A stretch of DNA of 64,000 nucleotides, taken from contig JBGVBY010000004.1 of the NCBI GenBank assembly GCA_045226015.1, forward strand, positions 1 through 64,000. The letters are read 5' to 3'. Below are positions 1-7,641 of the stretch, in pieces (the stretch's first letter is position 1; each line of letters opens with the position of its first letter). The stretch is from UBA2450 sp045226015 (GTDB taxonomy: Bacteria; Bacillota_I; Bacilli_A; RFN20; CAG-826). The position numbers and the translations under genes were made by a program. The notes under the pieces are model-generated. The model was not told the DNA's origin and did no database searches. It worked only from the letters and a program-made list of their open reading frames with translations.

Positions 1-1
1 A

Positions 2-478
2 TCTGAATGGCTTAAGCAGCTCTTTGGGGAAAGTGAAGGAAAGGACAAGAAAGGCCTACGTCCTGGTAGCGTTACTTTCTCGACAGACTTACACTCTTTA
101 GGACAATTTATCCAAGATGGTTCTCCAATTATGTTTGAGACAATTCTTAACGTTGTTAATCCAAAACAAGATATTAAGATTCCACATGATGATGAAGACT
201 TAGATGGTCTTAATTATTTAGAAGGAAAAGACTTAGCGTTTGTGAATCAAAAAGCCTTTGAAGGAACCTTAGAAGCACACACCAAAGATGGTGGCGTCCC
301 ATGTAACGTTTTCTACATTGAAAAGTTAGATGAAAAAGCTCTTGGACACCTCTTCTACTTCTTTATGAGAGCCTGCGCGATGAGTGCATATTTATTAGAG
401 ATCAACCCATTTAATCAACCAGGTGTGGAAATCTATAAGAAAAATATGTTCCATTTATTGGGCAAAAAAGGTTACTAA
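2..478 (+). CDS. pgi: Glucose-6-phosphate isomerase, C-terminal part (5' end outside window)
   Basis: This is the last 158 residues of phosphoglucose isomerase, the cytoplasmic glycolytic enzyme that interconverts glucose-6-phosphate and fructose-6-phosphate. The frame is open from base 2 and reads EWLKQLFGESEGKD near the edge, then FSTDLHSLGQ and QDG, which are typical of the bacterial family. The tail MSAYLLEINPFNQPGVE followed by YKKNMFHLLG is the usual C-terminal end, including the conserved lysine region. An internal ATG at 131 is not the start, because homology continues upstream of it. The gene ends in TAA and is followed 20 bases later by an intrinsic terminator. It is intact as far as it can be seen. 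Confidence 0.96.
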   Translation, partial: SEWLKQLFGESEGKDKKGLRPGSVTFSTDLHSLGQFIQDGSPIMFETILNVVNPKQDIKIPHDDEDLDGLNYLEGKDLAFVNQKAFEGTLEAHTKDGGVPCNVFYIEKLDEKALGHLFYFFMRACAMSAYLLEINPFNQPGVEIYKKNMFHLLGKKGY

Positions 479-496
479 ACATAGTTTAAATCTATT

Positions 497-527
497 AAAA
501 AGCGGCTTAAAAAATGGTCGCTTTTTT
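497..527 (+). terminator. Intrinsic terminator after pgi
   Basis: AAAAAGCG at 497-504 pairs with CGCTTTTT from 519. The helix runs into a T tract, just downstream of the pgi stop. Confidence 0.8.
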
Positions 528-529
528 CG

Positions 530-559
530 TTGACTTGATAATATATCTAGTGGTATATT
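530..559 (+). promoter_or_regulatory. Promoter of the tRNA cluster
   Basis: TTGACT at 530-535 and TATATT at 554-559 are separated by 18 bases. The site lies between the pgi terminator and the first tRNA at 590, which fits a vegetative sigma factor promoter for a stable-RNA operon. Confidence 0.7.
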
Positions 560-589
560 ATTAAAGCGCGTATTCCTAAGCGTGATCCT

Positions 590-665
590 GGATGCTTAGC
601 TCAGCTGGGAGAGCATCACCCTTACAAGGTGGGGGTCGGCGGTTCGAGCCCGTCAGCATCCACCA
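590..665 (+). tRNA. tRNA-Val (TAC)
   Basis: 76-nt cloverleaf. The acceptor GGATGCT pairs perfectly with AGCATCC, the T loop is TTCGAGC, and the anticodon TAC lies in the loop CTTACAA. The 3' CCA is encoded. It is the first gene of a five-tRNA cluster. Confidence 0.97.
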
Positions 666-694
666 CTTAAAAGCGCAAAGCCCATCGTAGCGAT

Positions 695-780
695 GGGAGG
701 GTAGCGAAGAGGCTAAACGCGGCAGACTGTAAATCTGCTACCTACTGGTTTCGGCAGTTCGAATCTGCCCCCTCCCACCA
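695..780 (+). tRNA. tRNA-Tyr (GTA)
   Basis: 86 nt with the long variable arm typical of bacterial tRNA-Tyr. The acceptor GGGAGGG pairs with CCCTCCC, the anticodon GTA lies in ACTGTAAATCT, and CCA is encoded. Confidence 0.97.
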
Positions 781-789
781 TCAAGGTTT

Positions 790-864
790 AGGGGCATAGC
801 CAAGCGGTAAGGCAACAGACTTTGACTCTGTCATTCGTTGGTTCAAGTCCAGCTGCCCCTGCCA
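790..864 (+). tRNA. tRNA-Gln (TTG)
   Basis: 75 nt. The acceptor AGGGGCA pairs with TGCCCCT, the anticodon loop CTTTGAC carries TTG, and GCCA is encoded at the 3' end. A second glutamine tRNA, with anticodon CTG, lies at 11095-11169. Confidence 0.97.
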
Positions 865-870
865 AGCCTT

Positions 871-946
871 CACTCTCTAGCTCAGCCGGTAGAGCACTTG
901 ACTTTTAATCAAGGGGTCCGGAGTTCGAATCTCCGGCGAGTCACCA
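871..946 (+). tRNA. tRNA-Lys (TTT), imperfect acceptor stem
   Basis: 76 nt with anticodon TTT (GACTTTTAATC) and normal D, anticodon and T arms (CGGAG/CTCCG). CCA is encoded. The 5' acceptor strand reads CACTCTC and the 3' strand GCGAGTC. Pairs 1-72 (C-C) and 6-67 (T-C) are therefore mismatched, where GACTCGC would pair fully. Confidence 0.88.
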
Positions 947-956
947 AAACCATCTT

Positions 957-1044
957 GCCCAGGTGGCGGAACAGGTAGACGCACAAGACTTAAAATCTTG
1001 CGGTTGTATAAACCGTACCGGTTCGATTCCGGTCCCGGGCACCA
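957..1044 (+). tRNA. tRNA-Leu (TAA)
   Basis: 88 nt with a long variable arm, as in class II tRNAs. The anticodon TAA lies in GACTTAAAATC, the T arm is ACCGG/CCGGT, and CCA is encoded. The acceptor GCCCAGG against CCCGGGC has one A-C mismatch at 5-68. It is the last gene of the cluster. Confidence 0.96.
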
Positions 1045-1052
1045 ATCTAATA

Positions 1053-1075
1053 AAAAAGACCTTGAAGGTCTTTTT
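1053..1075. terminator. Bidirectional terminator between tRNA cluster and hydrogenase gene
   Basis: AAAAAGACC at 1053-1061 and GGTCTTTTT at 1067-1075 form a perfect 9-bp stem with T tracts on both strands. It ends the tRNA transcript from the left. It also overlaps the stop codon of the hydrogenase gene coming from the right. Confidence 0.85.
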
Positions 1076-2489
1076 ATTTTTCTAGTTTATTAACAGCCTC
1101 AATTATAGACTGATTTTTTGTGGCTTTTGAATATTTCTCTGCGTCCATTTTATTTCTTAGTTCATGGGTTAATGAGCATGGTCCATTAATACAGCCACCA
1201 TCACAACACATTCCTTCTAAGAAATTAAAGTCGCAGTTAGGTCCTTTAGCCTTGAGTAACGCCATACGGATTTGATCTAAACCAGAACAAGTCATTGGTT
1301 TATATTCAAAATCTAATTCGTGTTCTTTTAAGCCTTGTCTAACTGCTTCAGTTAAACCTCCACTTCTTTGGAAAATCTTTCCAAAGTAAGAGGCATCATC
1401 TAATTCAGTTTCTTCTAAGGTTTCCATATCAATGGCTTTCGCATCGATTAAGGCCTCAAGTTCTTCAAATGTTAAGGAATATTCAACATATGGCTTAACC
1501 GAATCAAGCTGAGTCTCTTTCTTTTTAGCGATACATGGCCCAATAAAGATGATGTGAGAATCTGGTTCTTTTTCTTTAATATATTTAGCAATGCTCGCCA
1601 TTGGGGATAAGTTAGAGGAGATGCATCCTTCTAAATGTGGGAAGTATTTTCTGATATATGTAACAAAAGCTGGGCAGCATGAAGAAGTTAAGAATCCTTT
1701 TTCTACTAACTCTTTTGATTCATGATAACTCACAATATCCGCTCCTAAAGCAGCTTCCACTACTTTAGAGAAACCAAGTTCTTTAATTGCAGTTACAACT
1801 TTATTAACTCCCACATCTTTAAATTGAATAGAGATAGATGGAGCAACAATTGCCACTAGTTTATTTTTCTTATCTTTGAGGAGCTTTATTACATCAGTAA
1901 TATAGGATTTATCCATGATTGCTCCAAATGGGCAAGAAGCAACACAAGCACCACATTGAATACATTTTTCATCGTTAATCTTAGCGGCGTGGTCTTCGTC
2001 CATGGTAATCGCATTAACTTTACAAGATTGTTCACATGGTCTTTGGAAGTTTTGAATCGCGTTATATTGACATGCTTTTGCGCACATTCCACAGTTCACA
2101 CATTTCTCTTTTTCAATGAACGCTCTACGTTGTTTATTATCAAAATAAATCACGTTTTTAAAACAAGCATGAATACATCTTTGAGCGATACAACCTCTAC
2201 ATCTATCAGTAACTAAATATCCTCCAATAGGGCATTCATCACAGGCAATCTTAATAACTTCAACAACGTTATCAACGTCTTTATGTCCACCTAAAGCGAG
2301 TTTCATTCTTTCTTGAACAATCGCTCTTTCTTTATAAATACAACATCTCATTCTTGGTTTTGGGCCAGGAACGATTTGTTTTGGAATTTCGTAATATACT
2401 TCACTTAAGTTGTCGTTAAAAGAAGCTTTAGCAATCTCAAATAAAACTTTATATTTAAGTTCTTGTATTTGGGTTTCAAATTTTCTCAT
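1074..2489 (-). CDS. Monomeric [FeFe] hydrogenase with ferredoxin-type clusters
   Basis: A predicted cytoplasmic hydrogenase of 471 residues that would evolve H2 from reduced ferredoxin. Residue numbers count from the ATG at 2489. Cysteine clusters lie near 82-110. Two CxxCxxCxxxC ferredoxin clusters lie near 130-140 and 176-186. The H-cluster motifs are TSSCCP near 269, GPCIAKK near 317 and EGMCCDGGCINGP near 425. The L3 motif and small size suggest the group B type; this assignment is inference. I chose ATG 2489 rather than the upstream ATG at 2516 because GGGAG lies 7 bases before it and nothing suitable precedes the other. It is the last gene of the rex-adhE operon. A nested hairpin covers its ribosome binding site. 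Confidence 0.9.
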   Translation of the reverse strand: MRKFETQIQELKYKVLFEIAKASFNDNLSEVYYEIPKQIVPGPKPRMRCCIYKERAIVQERMKLALGGHKDVDNVVEVIKIACDECPIGGYLVTDRCRGCIAQRCIHACFKNVIYFDNKQRRAFIEKEKCVNCGMCAKACQYNAIQNFQRPCEQSCKVNAITMDEDHAAKINDEKCIQCGACVASCPFGAIMDKSYITDVIKLLKDKKNKLVAIVAPSISIQFKDVGVNKVVTAIKELGFSKVVEAALGADIVSYHESKELVEKGFLTSSCCPAFVTYIRKYFPHLEGCISSNLSPMASIAKYIKEKEPDSHIIFIGPCIAKKKETQLDSVKPYVEYSLTFEELEALIDAKAIDMETLEETELDDASYFGKIFQRSGGLTEAVRQGLKEHELDFEYKPMTCSGLDQIRMALLKAKGPNCDFNFLEGMCCDGGCINGPCSLTHELRNKMDAEKYSKATKNQSIIEAVNKLEK

Positions 2490-2496
2490 ATAAAAA

Positions 2497-2557
2497 CTCC
2501 CGAATAAATAATACATTATTTTGACTATAAATAATGAATAAATTTACTATTCGGGAG
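2497..2557 (-). promoter_or_regulatory. Hairpin sequestering the hydrogenase ribosome binding site
   Basis: On the minus-strand transcript CTCCCGAATA (2557-2548) pairs perfectly with TATTCGGGAG (2506-2497), which contains the GGGAG ribosome binding site. Nested inside, CATTATTT (2536-2529) pairs perfectly with AAATAATG (2521-2514). It lies between adhE and the hydrogenase gene and there is no T tract, so it looks like translational control or RNA processing rather than termination. Confidence 0.65.
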
Positions 2558-2577
2558 ATTACATCTAGATATTTTAT

Positions 2578-5193
2578 CTATTCGCCTTTATATGCTTTTC
2601 TTAAAATTTCTTTCATGTCTTCCACAAGAGGAACTCTTGGATTACATGGAGAGCATTGATCTTCAAAGGCAAGAACAGCGATTCTATCAATGCGGTTATT
2701 CCACTCTTCTTCAGAGATACCATAACTCGCGAAGTTATCACTTAATCCAATAGATACTTGTAAGTCGTGACATGCCTTTGCAAGAGATTCAACCGCTTCA
2801 CTTGGAGTAGAAGCAGGAAGATTAAGGAGTCTAGCGATATCTTGATATTTCTTATCAGCGCAATATTCGTTATATTTTGGCCAGACACTTAACTTAGTAG
2901 GAACTTGTCCGTTATATCTAATAACGTATGGGAGAAGTACTCCACAAGTATGTCCGTGCACTGTATGGAATTCAGCACCTACTTTATGGGCTAAGGAGTG
3001 AGTCATTCCTAAGAATGCATTAGCAAAGGCCATACCAGCAATAGTAGCAGCGTTATGCATTTTTTCTCTAGCTTCTAAATCGTGACTTCCATCTTTAACA
3101 GCACGTGGAAGATATTTAAATACGAGTTCAATCGCTTTAATCGCTAAGCCATCAGTGAAATCACTTGCCATAACGGAAACATAAGCTTCAATCGCGTGAG
3201 TTAAAACATCCATACCAGTCATCGCCGTAGCTCGTGGAGGTAAGTTTGTTGTGAATTCCGCATCCACGATAGCGACAGTAGGAGTTAAGGAATAGTCAGT
3301 TAATGGATATTTCTTGTTGTTCTTTTTATCAGAAATAACCGCGAATGGAGTTACTTCACTACCAGTTCCTGAAGTTGTTGGAATACAGATTAAACGTGAT
3401 TTCTTACCGAGTTCTGGGTATTTGAACGCTCGTTTACGAATATCCATAAACTTTTGTTTTAAATCATCAAAGTTAACTTCTGGATGTTCATAGAATAGCC
3501 ACATTCCTTTAGCGGCATCCATGACACTTCCTCCACCTAAAGCAATAATGACATCAGGTTGGAAGATTTTCATCATCGCTGCACCTTTACGGACGGTTTC
3601 AATATCTGGATCTGGTTCCACGTCACAGAAGAGTTGCATTTGCACTTTATTTCTTCTGAGATTGAGTTGATCGGCAATCTTCTTAAAGAAGCCGAATTCC
3701 ACCATTGAGGTATCAGTTACGATGAATGCTTTATTGATATTCTTACAAGATTGTAAGTATTGAATTGAATTACGTTCAAAATAGATTTTTGAAGGAACTT
3801 TAAACCACTGCACAGTATTTCTCCTTTTACCAACTTTCTTAACATTTAATAAGTTAACTGCACTGACGTTACCGCCAATAGAGTTGTGTCCATAACTACC
3901 ACATCCTAAAGTAAGAGATGGTAAGAACGAGTTATAGACATTACCAATACCACCAAAGGTGGCTGGTGAATTCCAGATGATTCTCATCGCTGGAACGAGT
4001 TCACCATACTTATCAGCCATTTCTTGTTCTTTACAGTGAATAGCAGCACTATGTCCAAGTCCATTAAATGACACCATTTCAAAGGCTTTCTTAAATCCTT
4101 CTTTATCATCTTCGACTTTAAAGATCGCTAAGACTGGAGATAGTTTTTCTCTACTAATTGGTTCTTTTGGTCCAACTTCCTTACATTCAACAGCAATGAT
4201 TGAAGTTTCTTTAGGAATTTTTATACCTGCTTGTTCTGCAATCCAATATGCTGGTTTACCAACGATATCAGGATTGAGTTTTGCATTTTCTACCCCTTCA
4301 TCACCTTCTGCGTAACCAAACATATAACGAGACAATTTCTTTTTTTCTTCTTTATTAACAAAATAGACTTTGAATCTTGTGAATAAATCTTTAGCTTCTT
4401 CATAAATTTCTTTATCAATGATAGCGGCTTGTTCAGAGGCACAAATCATTCCATTATCAAATGATTTTGATAAGACAATATCATTTACTGCTTGTTCAAC
4501 ATTACAAGATTTATTCATATAAGTAGGAACATTACCCGCTCCAACACCCATAGCAGGTTTACCACAGCTATAAGCTGCTTTAACCATCGCGTTACCTCCG
4601 GTCGCTAAAATAGTAGCAACACCTGGGTGATTCATAAGTAAGGAAGTCGCTTCCATCGATGGATGTTCAATCCATTGAATACAATCTTTAGGTGCTCCTG
4701 CTGCAATAGCAGCTTCTCTCATCACAATCGCGGCTTCTTTAGAACATTCTTGAGCGCTTGGATGGAATGCGAAGATAATTGGGTTTCTGGTCTTTAAACA
4801 AATCAAAGATTTGAAGATGACTGTGCTAGTAGGATTAGTAACTGGGGTAATACCACAAATAACACCTACTGGTTCAGCAATTTCACTAATTCCAGTAACT
4901 GGGTCTTCAGAGATCACTCCAACAGTCTTTAAGTGACGCATGTTATTGACCACGTATTCGCACGCGAATAAGTTCTTTGTGGCCTTATCTTCAAAGACAC
5001 CACGTTTGGTTTCATTAATCGCACTAGCGGCTAAAGAACCATGATGATCTAGACCACTAACAGAACACTTCGCAACGATGTGATCAATTTGTTCTTGATC
5101 TAAAAGTAAAAACTCATCCAAAGCTTTAGATGCATTTTTTACTAATTGATCAACTTCTTCTTGAGGGGATAGGATTTTTTCTTTCTTTTCCAT
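2578..5193 (-). CDS. adhE: Bifunctional acetaldehyde-CoA / alcohol dehydrogenase
   Basis: AdhE reduces acetyl-CoA to acetaldehyde and then ethanol, oxidising two NADH. The full-length protein has 871 residues. The N-terminal aldehyde dehydrogenase half has GAGNVP near 218 and the catalytic cysteine in GMICASEQ at about 251. The C-terminal iron-dependent alcohol dehydrogenase half has GGGSVMDAAKG, TSGTGSEVTPF and the metal-binding histidine stretch THSLAHKVGAEFHTVHGH. AdhE enzymes of this family usually form spirosome filaments. GGAG lies 7 bases before the ATG. The start is 2 bases after the rex stop, so the two are probably translationally coupled and under Rex control. The hydrogenase follows. 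Confidence 0.97.
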   Translation of the reverse strand: MEKKEKILSPQEEVDQLVKNASKALDEFLLLDQEQIDHIVAKCSVSGLDHHGSLAASAINETKRGVFEDKATKNLFACEYVVNNMRHLKTVGVISEDPVTGISEIAEPVGVICGITPVTNPTSTVIFKSLICLKTRNPIIFAFHPSAQECSKEAAIVMREAAIAAGAPKDCIQWIEHPSMEATSLLMNHPGVATILATGGNAMVKAAYSCGKPAMGVGAGNVPTYMNKSCNVEQAVNDIVLSKSFDNGMICASEQAAIIDKEIYEEAKDLFTRFKVYFVNKEEKKKLSRYMFGYAEGDEGVENAKLNPDIVGKPAYWIAEQAGIKIPKETSIIAVECKEVGPKEPISREKLSPVLAIFKVEDDKEGFKKAFEMVSFNGLGHSAAIHCKEQEMADKYGELVPAMRIIWNSPATFGGIGNVYNSFLPSLTLGCGSYGHNSIGGNVSAVNLLNVKKVGKRRNTVQWFKVPSKIYFERNSIQYLQSCKNINKAFIVTDTSMVEFGFFKKIADQLNLRRNKVQMQLFCDVEPDPDIETVRKGAAMMKIFQPDVIIALGGGSVMDAAKGMWLFYEHPEVNFDDLKQKFMDIRKRAFKYPELGKKSRLICIPTTSGTGSEVTPFAVISDKKNNKKYPLTDYSLTPTVAIVDAEFTTNLPPRATAMTGMDVLTHAIEAYVSVMASDFTDGLAIKAIELVFKYLPRAVKDGSHDLEAREKMHNAATIAGMAFANAFLGMTHSLAHKVGAEFHTVHGHTCGVLLPYVIRYNGQVPTKLSVWPKYNEYCADKKYQDIARLLNLPASTPSEAVESLAKACHDLQVSIGLSDNFASYGISEEEWNNRIDRIAVLAFEDQCSPCNPRVPLVEDMKEILRKAYKGE

Positions 5194-5195
5194 AA

Positions 5196-5822
5196 TTAAT
5201 CTCCATTTTGTAATTTATGTTTTAAAATGGCAAAACTACTCGCCATATTAATGTTTTCAATAGCAACGTTGTTGTTAACTTTAATATGAACTGGAACAAA
5301 GTTCCAAATGCCTTTAATGCCAGCGTTAACTAATCTATTAGCGACTTCTTGAGCAACTTCACTAGGTGTCGCTAAAATAGCAACATCAATGTTCATCTCT
5401 TCAATCTTTGAAGCTATTTGATAAATAGAACAAATCTCCACTCCATTTATCTTTTTATCAATGAGGTCATTATCAACATCAAAGCCAACAACAATATCCA
5501 AACCAAAGTTATTGAAACCGGAATAGTTAAGTAGAGCTTGTCCTAAATGTCCAACTCCAACAATGCATGCTTTTGTAAGGTTTTGATAACCTAAAAAGAG
5601 TTGGATATCATGAATCAAATCATTAATGTCTCTACCAGATTTCGGTTTACCACTATTTTTAGATACAGCCTGTAAATCTTTTCTCACTTGTTCTTCGGAT
5701 AAAGATAAATCTTTAGCGATTTTAGGCGAGGAAATATTGATAGATCCACTATCGCGTTCATCTAATAAATATTTAAGGTATACTGGATATCTTTCTAATT
5801 GTTTTTCAGAAATTTTACTCAT
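5196..5822 (-). CDS. rex: Redox-sensing transcriptional repressor Rex
   Basis: Rex binds DNA when the NADH/NAD+ ratio is low and releases it when NADH rises, controlling fermentative genes. The protein has 208 residues. The N-terminal winged helix (about 1-75) includes LSEEQVRKDL and SGRDI. The Rossmann domain has GVGHLGQAL at about 89-97 and VGFDVD after it. A C-terminal domain-swap helix, SSFAILKHKL, ends the protein. It is first in an operon with adhE (2-bp gap) and the hydrogenase gene. The start codon has no clear ribosome binding site, and a palindrome sits directly upstream of it, which suggests autoregulation. Confidence 0.95.
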   Translation of the reverse strand: MSKISEKQLERYPVYLKYLLDERDSGSINISSPKIAKDLSLSEEQVRKDLQAVSKNSGKPKSGRDINDLIHDIQLFLGYQNLTKACIVGVGHLGQALLNYSGFNNFGLDIVVGFDVDNDLIDKKINGVEICSIYQIASKIEEMNIDVAILATPSEVAQEVANRLVNAGIKGIWNFVPVHIKVNNNVAIENINMASSFAILKHKLQNGD

Positions 5823-5846
5823 AAATCAGTATTTTTTTACTGATAT
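5823..5846. promoter_or_regulatory. Putative Rex operator, proximal copy
   Basis: 24-bp imperfect palindrome between the -10 box and the rex start codon: AAATCAGTA at 5823-5831 and TACTGATAT at 5838-5846, with 8 of 9 positions symmetric. It shares the half-site ACTGATAT with the copy at 5870-5893. Confidence 0.55.
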
Positions 5847-5847
5847 G

Positions 5848-5876
5848 ATTATAGCATAGTGAAAATAGTATATCAA
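5848..5876 (-). promoter_or_regulatory. Promoter of the rex-adhE-hydrogenase operon
   Basis: On the minus strand TTGATA (5876-5871) and TATAAT (5853-5848) are 17 bases apart. The -10 is extended (TGCTATAAT). This is the strongest-looking promoter of the region, with palindromes on both sides. Confidence 0.8.
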
Positions 5877-5893
5877 TAAAACTTTACTGATAT
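5870..5893. promoter_or_regulatory. Putative Rex operator, distal copy over the -35
   Basis: 24-bp near-perfect palindrome: arms ATATCAATAAA and TTTACTGATAT, with 10 of 11 positions symmetric. It overlaps the -35 box. Its centre is 47 bp from that of the copy at 5823-5846. Confidence 0.55.
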
Positions 5894-5895
5894 CC

Positions 5896-7641
5896 TTAAT
5901 TATCGAATTGCAATTTATATAAATTGTAGTAGTAACCTTGTTTATTCATAAGTTCTTCATGATTACCACTTTCAATGATTTGTCCGTGATCAAAAACGAT
6001 GATTCTATCCGCGTTTTGTATTGTAGAAAGTCTATGGGCCACTATTAGCATCGTACCAATGTTTTGAATATTTACCAAACTATCTTGAATGATAAGTTCG
6101 GTTTCTGTATCGATATTCGCGGTAGCTTCATCTAATATCATGATTTGAGGTTTACTAATGATAGTTCTCGCAAATGAAAGTAATTGTCTTTGTCCGGTTG
6201 AGAAGTTCTCACCTTTTTCGACGATCTTTGTTTCCATACCACTATCGAGTTTATCAATAAATGAATCCGCATTAACATATTTAATCGCACGATAAATGTC
6301 TTCATCAGAATATGAGTTATCAAACAATGTAATGTTATCTTTTATAGAGCCAGTAAATAAGAAGACATCTTGGAGCATTTGCCCAATTCCTCTTCTTAAA
6401 GAAGAGATAGAGATGTCATTGATGTTTATATCATCAATTAAAATTTCACCTTTTTGGATTTCATAGTTCCTTACAATCAAATTAAGAATTGTGGTTTTAC
6501 CCGCTCCTGTTGCACCAACAAACGCGATTGTTTGTTTTGGTTCCACAACAAAGGAAACATCTTTAAGAATCCAGTTATCTTTTTCATAAGAGAAATAGAC
6601 GTGCTTGAATTCAATTTTTCCTTTAAATTCTTTGATATCAATGGAGTTAGGTTTATCTACTACTTCAGGGGTGATATCAAGCAAATTATATAATCTTTCA
6701 ATCGCGCTTATTGCTCTAGTCACATGGTTTAAAGAATCTGCTAAAGATTGAATTGGTTCAAAGAAATAATCTAAAAAGAGATAGAAACTAACAATAATTC
6801 CCGCGGATAAATTAAACTTCACTCCGCAATAAATAATGAGCGCGGTTGTTAATACATAAATAAGACTAACAAGAGGACGATAAATCGAGAACGCGACAGT
6901 AACCGCATATTTTGTCTTAAAGTAATCATGGTTCTTAGTCTTAAAGATCTTTTCGTATTTATCCTCTTCTTTGAAAAGTTGAATAATTTTCATGCCTGAT
7001 AAGGTCTCATTTAAGAAACTATTAATATCTGAAATCTGGGCTCTTTCTTTGTTGAAAATCTTATGAACTTTATTTGAGAAGATGAAAGAAATAATAAATA
7101 TCAATACAAGTATTGCAGATAAAATTAGTCCTAATTTAGGAGATAACACCAGCATCCAAACATAAACGATTGTGACAGTTAATACATCTCTAATGATTTT
7201 CACCAACACATTAGTGAAGAATTCACTGAGTTGCGAGGTGTAATTACACACTCTAGTGACTAAAGAACCAACTGCCATATCGTTAAATTGGTTTTGTGAC
7301 ATCGACTCAATATGAGCAAATGTCTCCATTCTCAGTTTGTACACTATTCTTTGACCAGCTTTAGTGAGTATCATTCCTTCGATAAACACAAAGACTTGCG
7401 ATAAGGTTGAGAAGGCAAGAACCATCATCGCAATCAATATAATGTTATTAAGTGTCGCATTAGGTTCATTCAAATAATCAATAAAGAAACCGCTTGAACG
7501 TGGTAAAAGAACACCTAAACCAACCGTGATTAAAAGGAGGAAGAAAGAAATAATAAATGACACTTTTTCTTCACGAACATATTTCCAGGTTCTTTTAATT
7601 AAAGAACGGTGGCCTATCTTTTTATGTTCTAATAAGTCCAT
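5896..7641 (-). CDS. ABC exporter half-transporter with catalytic Walker B (heterodimer subunit)
   Basis: 581 residues. A type IV exporter membrane domain of about six helices (25-310) is followed by a nucleotide-binding domain. Walker A is GATGAGKTT at 376-384, Walker B MILDEA with catalytic Glu505, and the H-loop histidine is at 536. The signature is FSTGQ (480-484) instead of LSGGQ. The partner encoded immediately upstream lacks the catalytic Glu and His but has a normal signature. The pair therefore matches heterodimeric multidrug exporters such as BmrCD, LmrCD and TM287/288, with one degenerate ATP site. The substrate is unknown; drug, lipid or peptide are possible. Its ATG overlaps the partner's stop by one base (TAATG). 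Confidence 0.93.
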   Translation of the reverse strand: MDLLEHKKIGHRSLIKRTWKYVREEKVSFIISFFLLLITVGLGVLLPRSSGFFIDYLNEPNATLNNIILIAMMVLAFSTLSQVFVFIEGMILTKAGQRIVYKLRMETFAHIESMSQNQFNDMAVGSLVTRVCNYTSQLSEFFTNVLVKIIRDVLTVTIVYVWMLVLSPKLGLILSAILVLIFIISFIFSNKVHKIFNKERAQISDINSFLNETLSGMKIIQLFKEEDKYEKIFKTKNHDYFKTKYAVTVAFSIYRPLVSLIYVLTTALIIYCGVKFNLSAGIIVSFYLFLDYFFEPIQSLADSLNHVTRAISAIERLYNLLDITPEVVDKPNSIDIKEFKGKIEFKHVYFSYEKDNWILKDVSFVVEPKQTIAFVGATGAGKTTILNLIVRNYEIQKGEILIDDININDISISSLRRGIGQMLQDVFLFTGSIKDNITLFDNSYSDEDIYRAIKYVNADSFIDKLDSGMETKIVEKGENFSTGQRQLLSFARTIISKPQIMILDEATANIDTETELIIQDSLVNIQNIGTMLIVAHRLSTIQNADRIIVFDHGQIIESGNHEELMNKQGYYYNLYKLQFDN

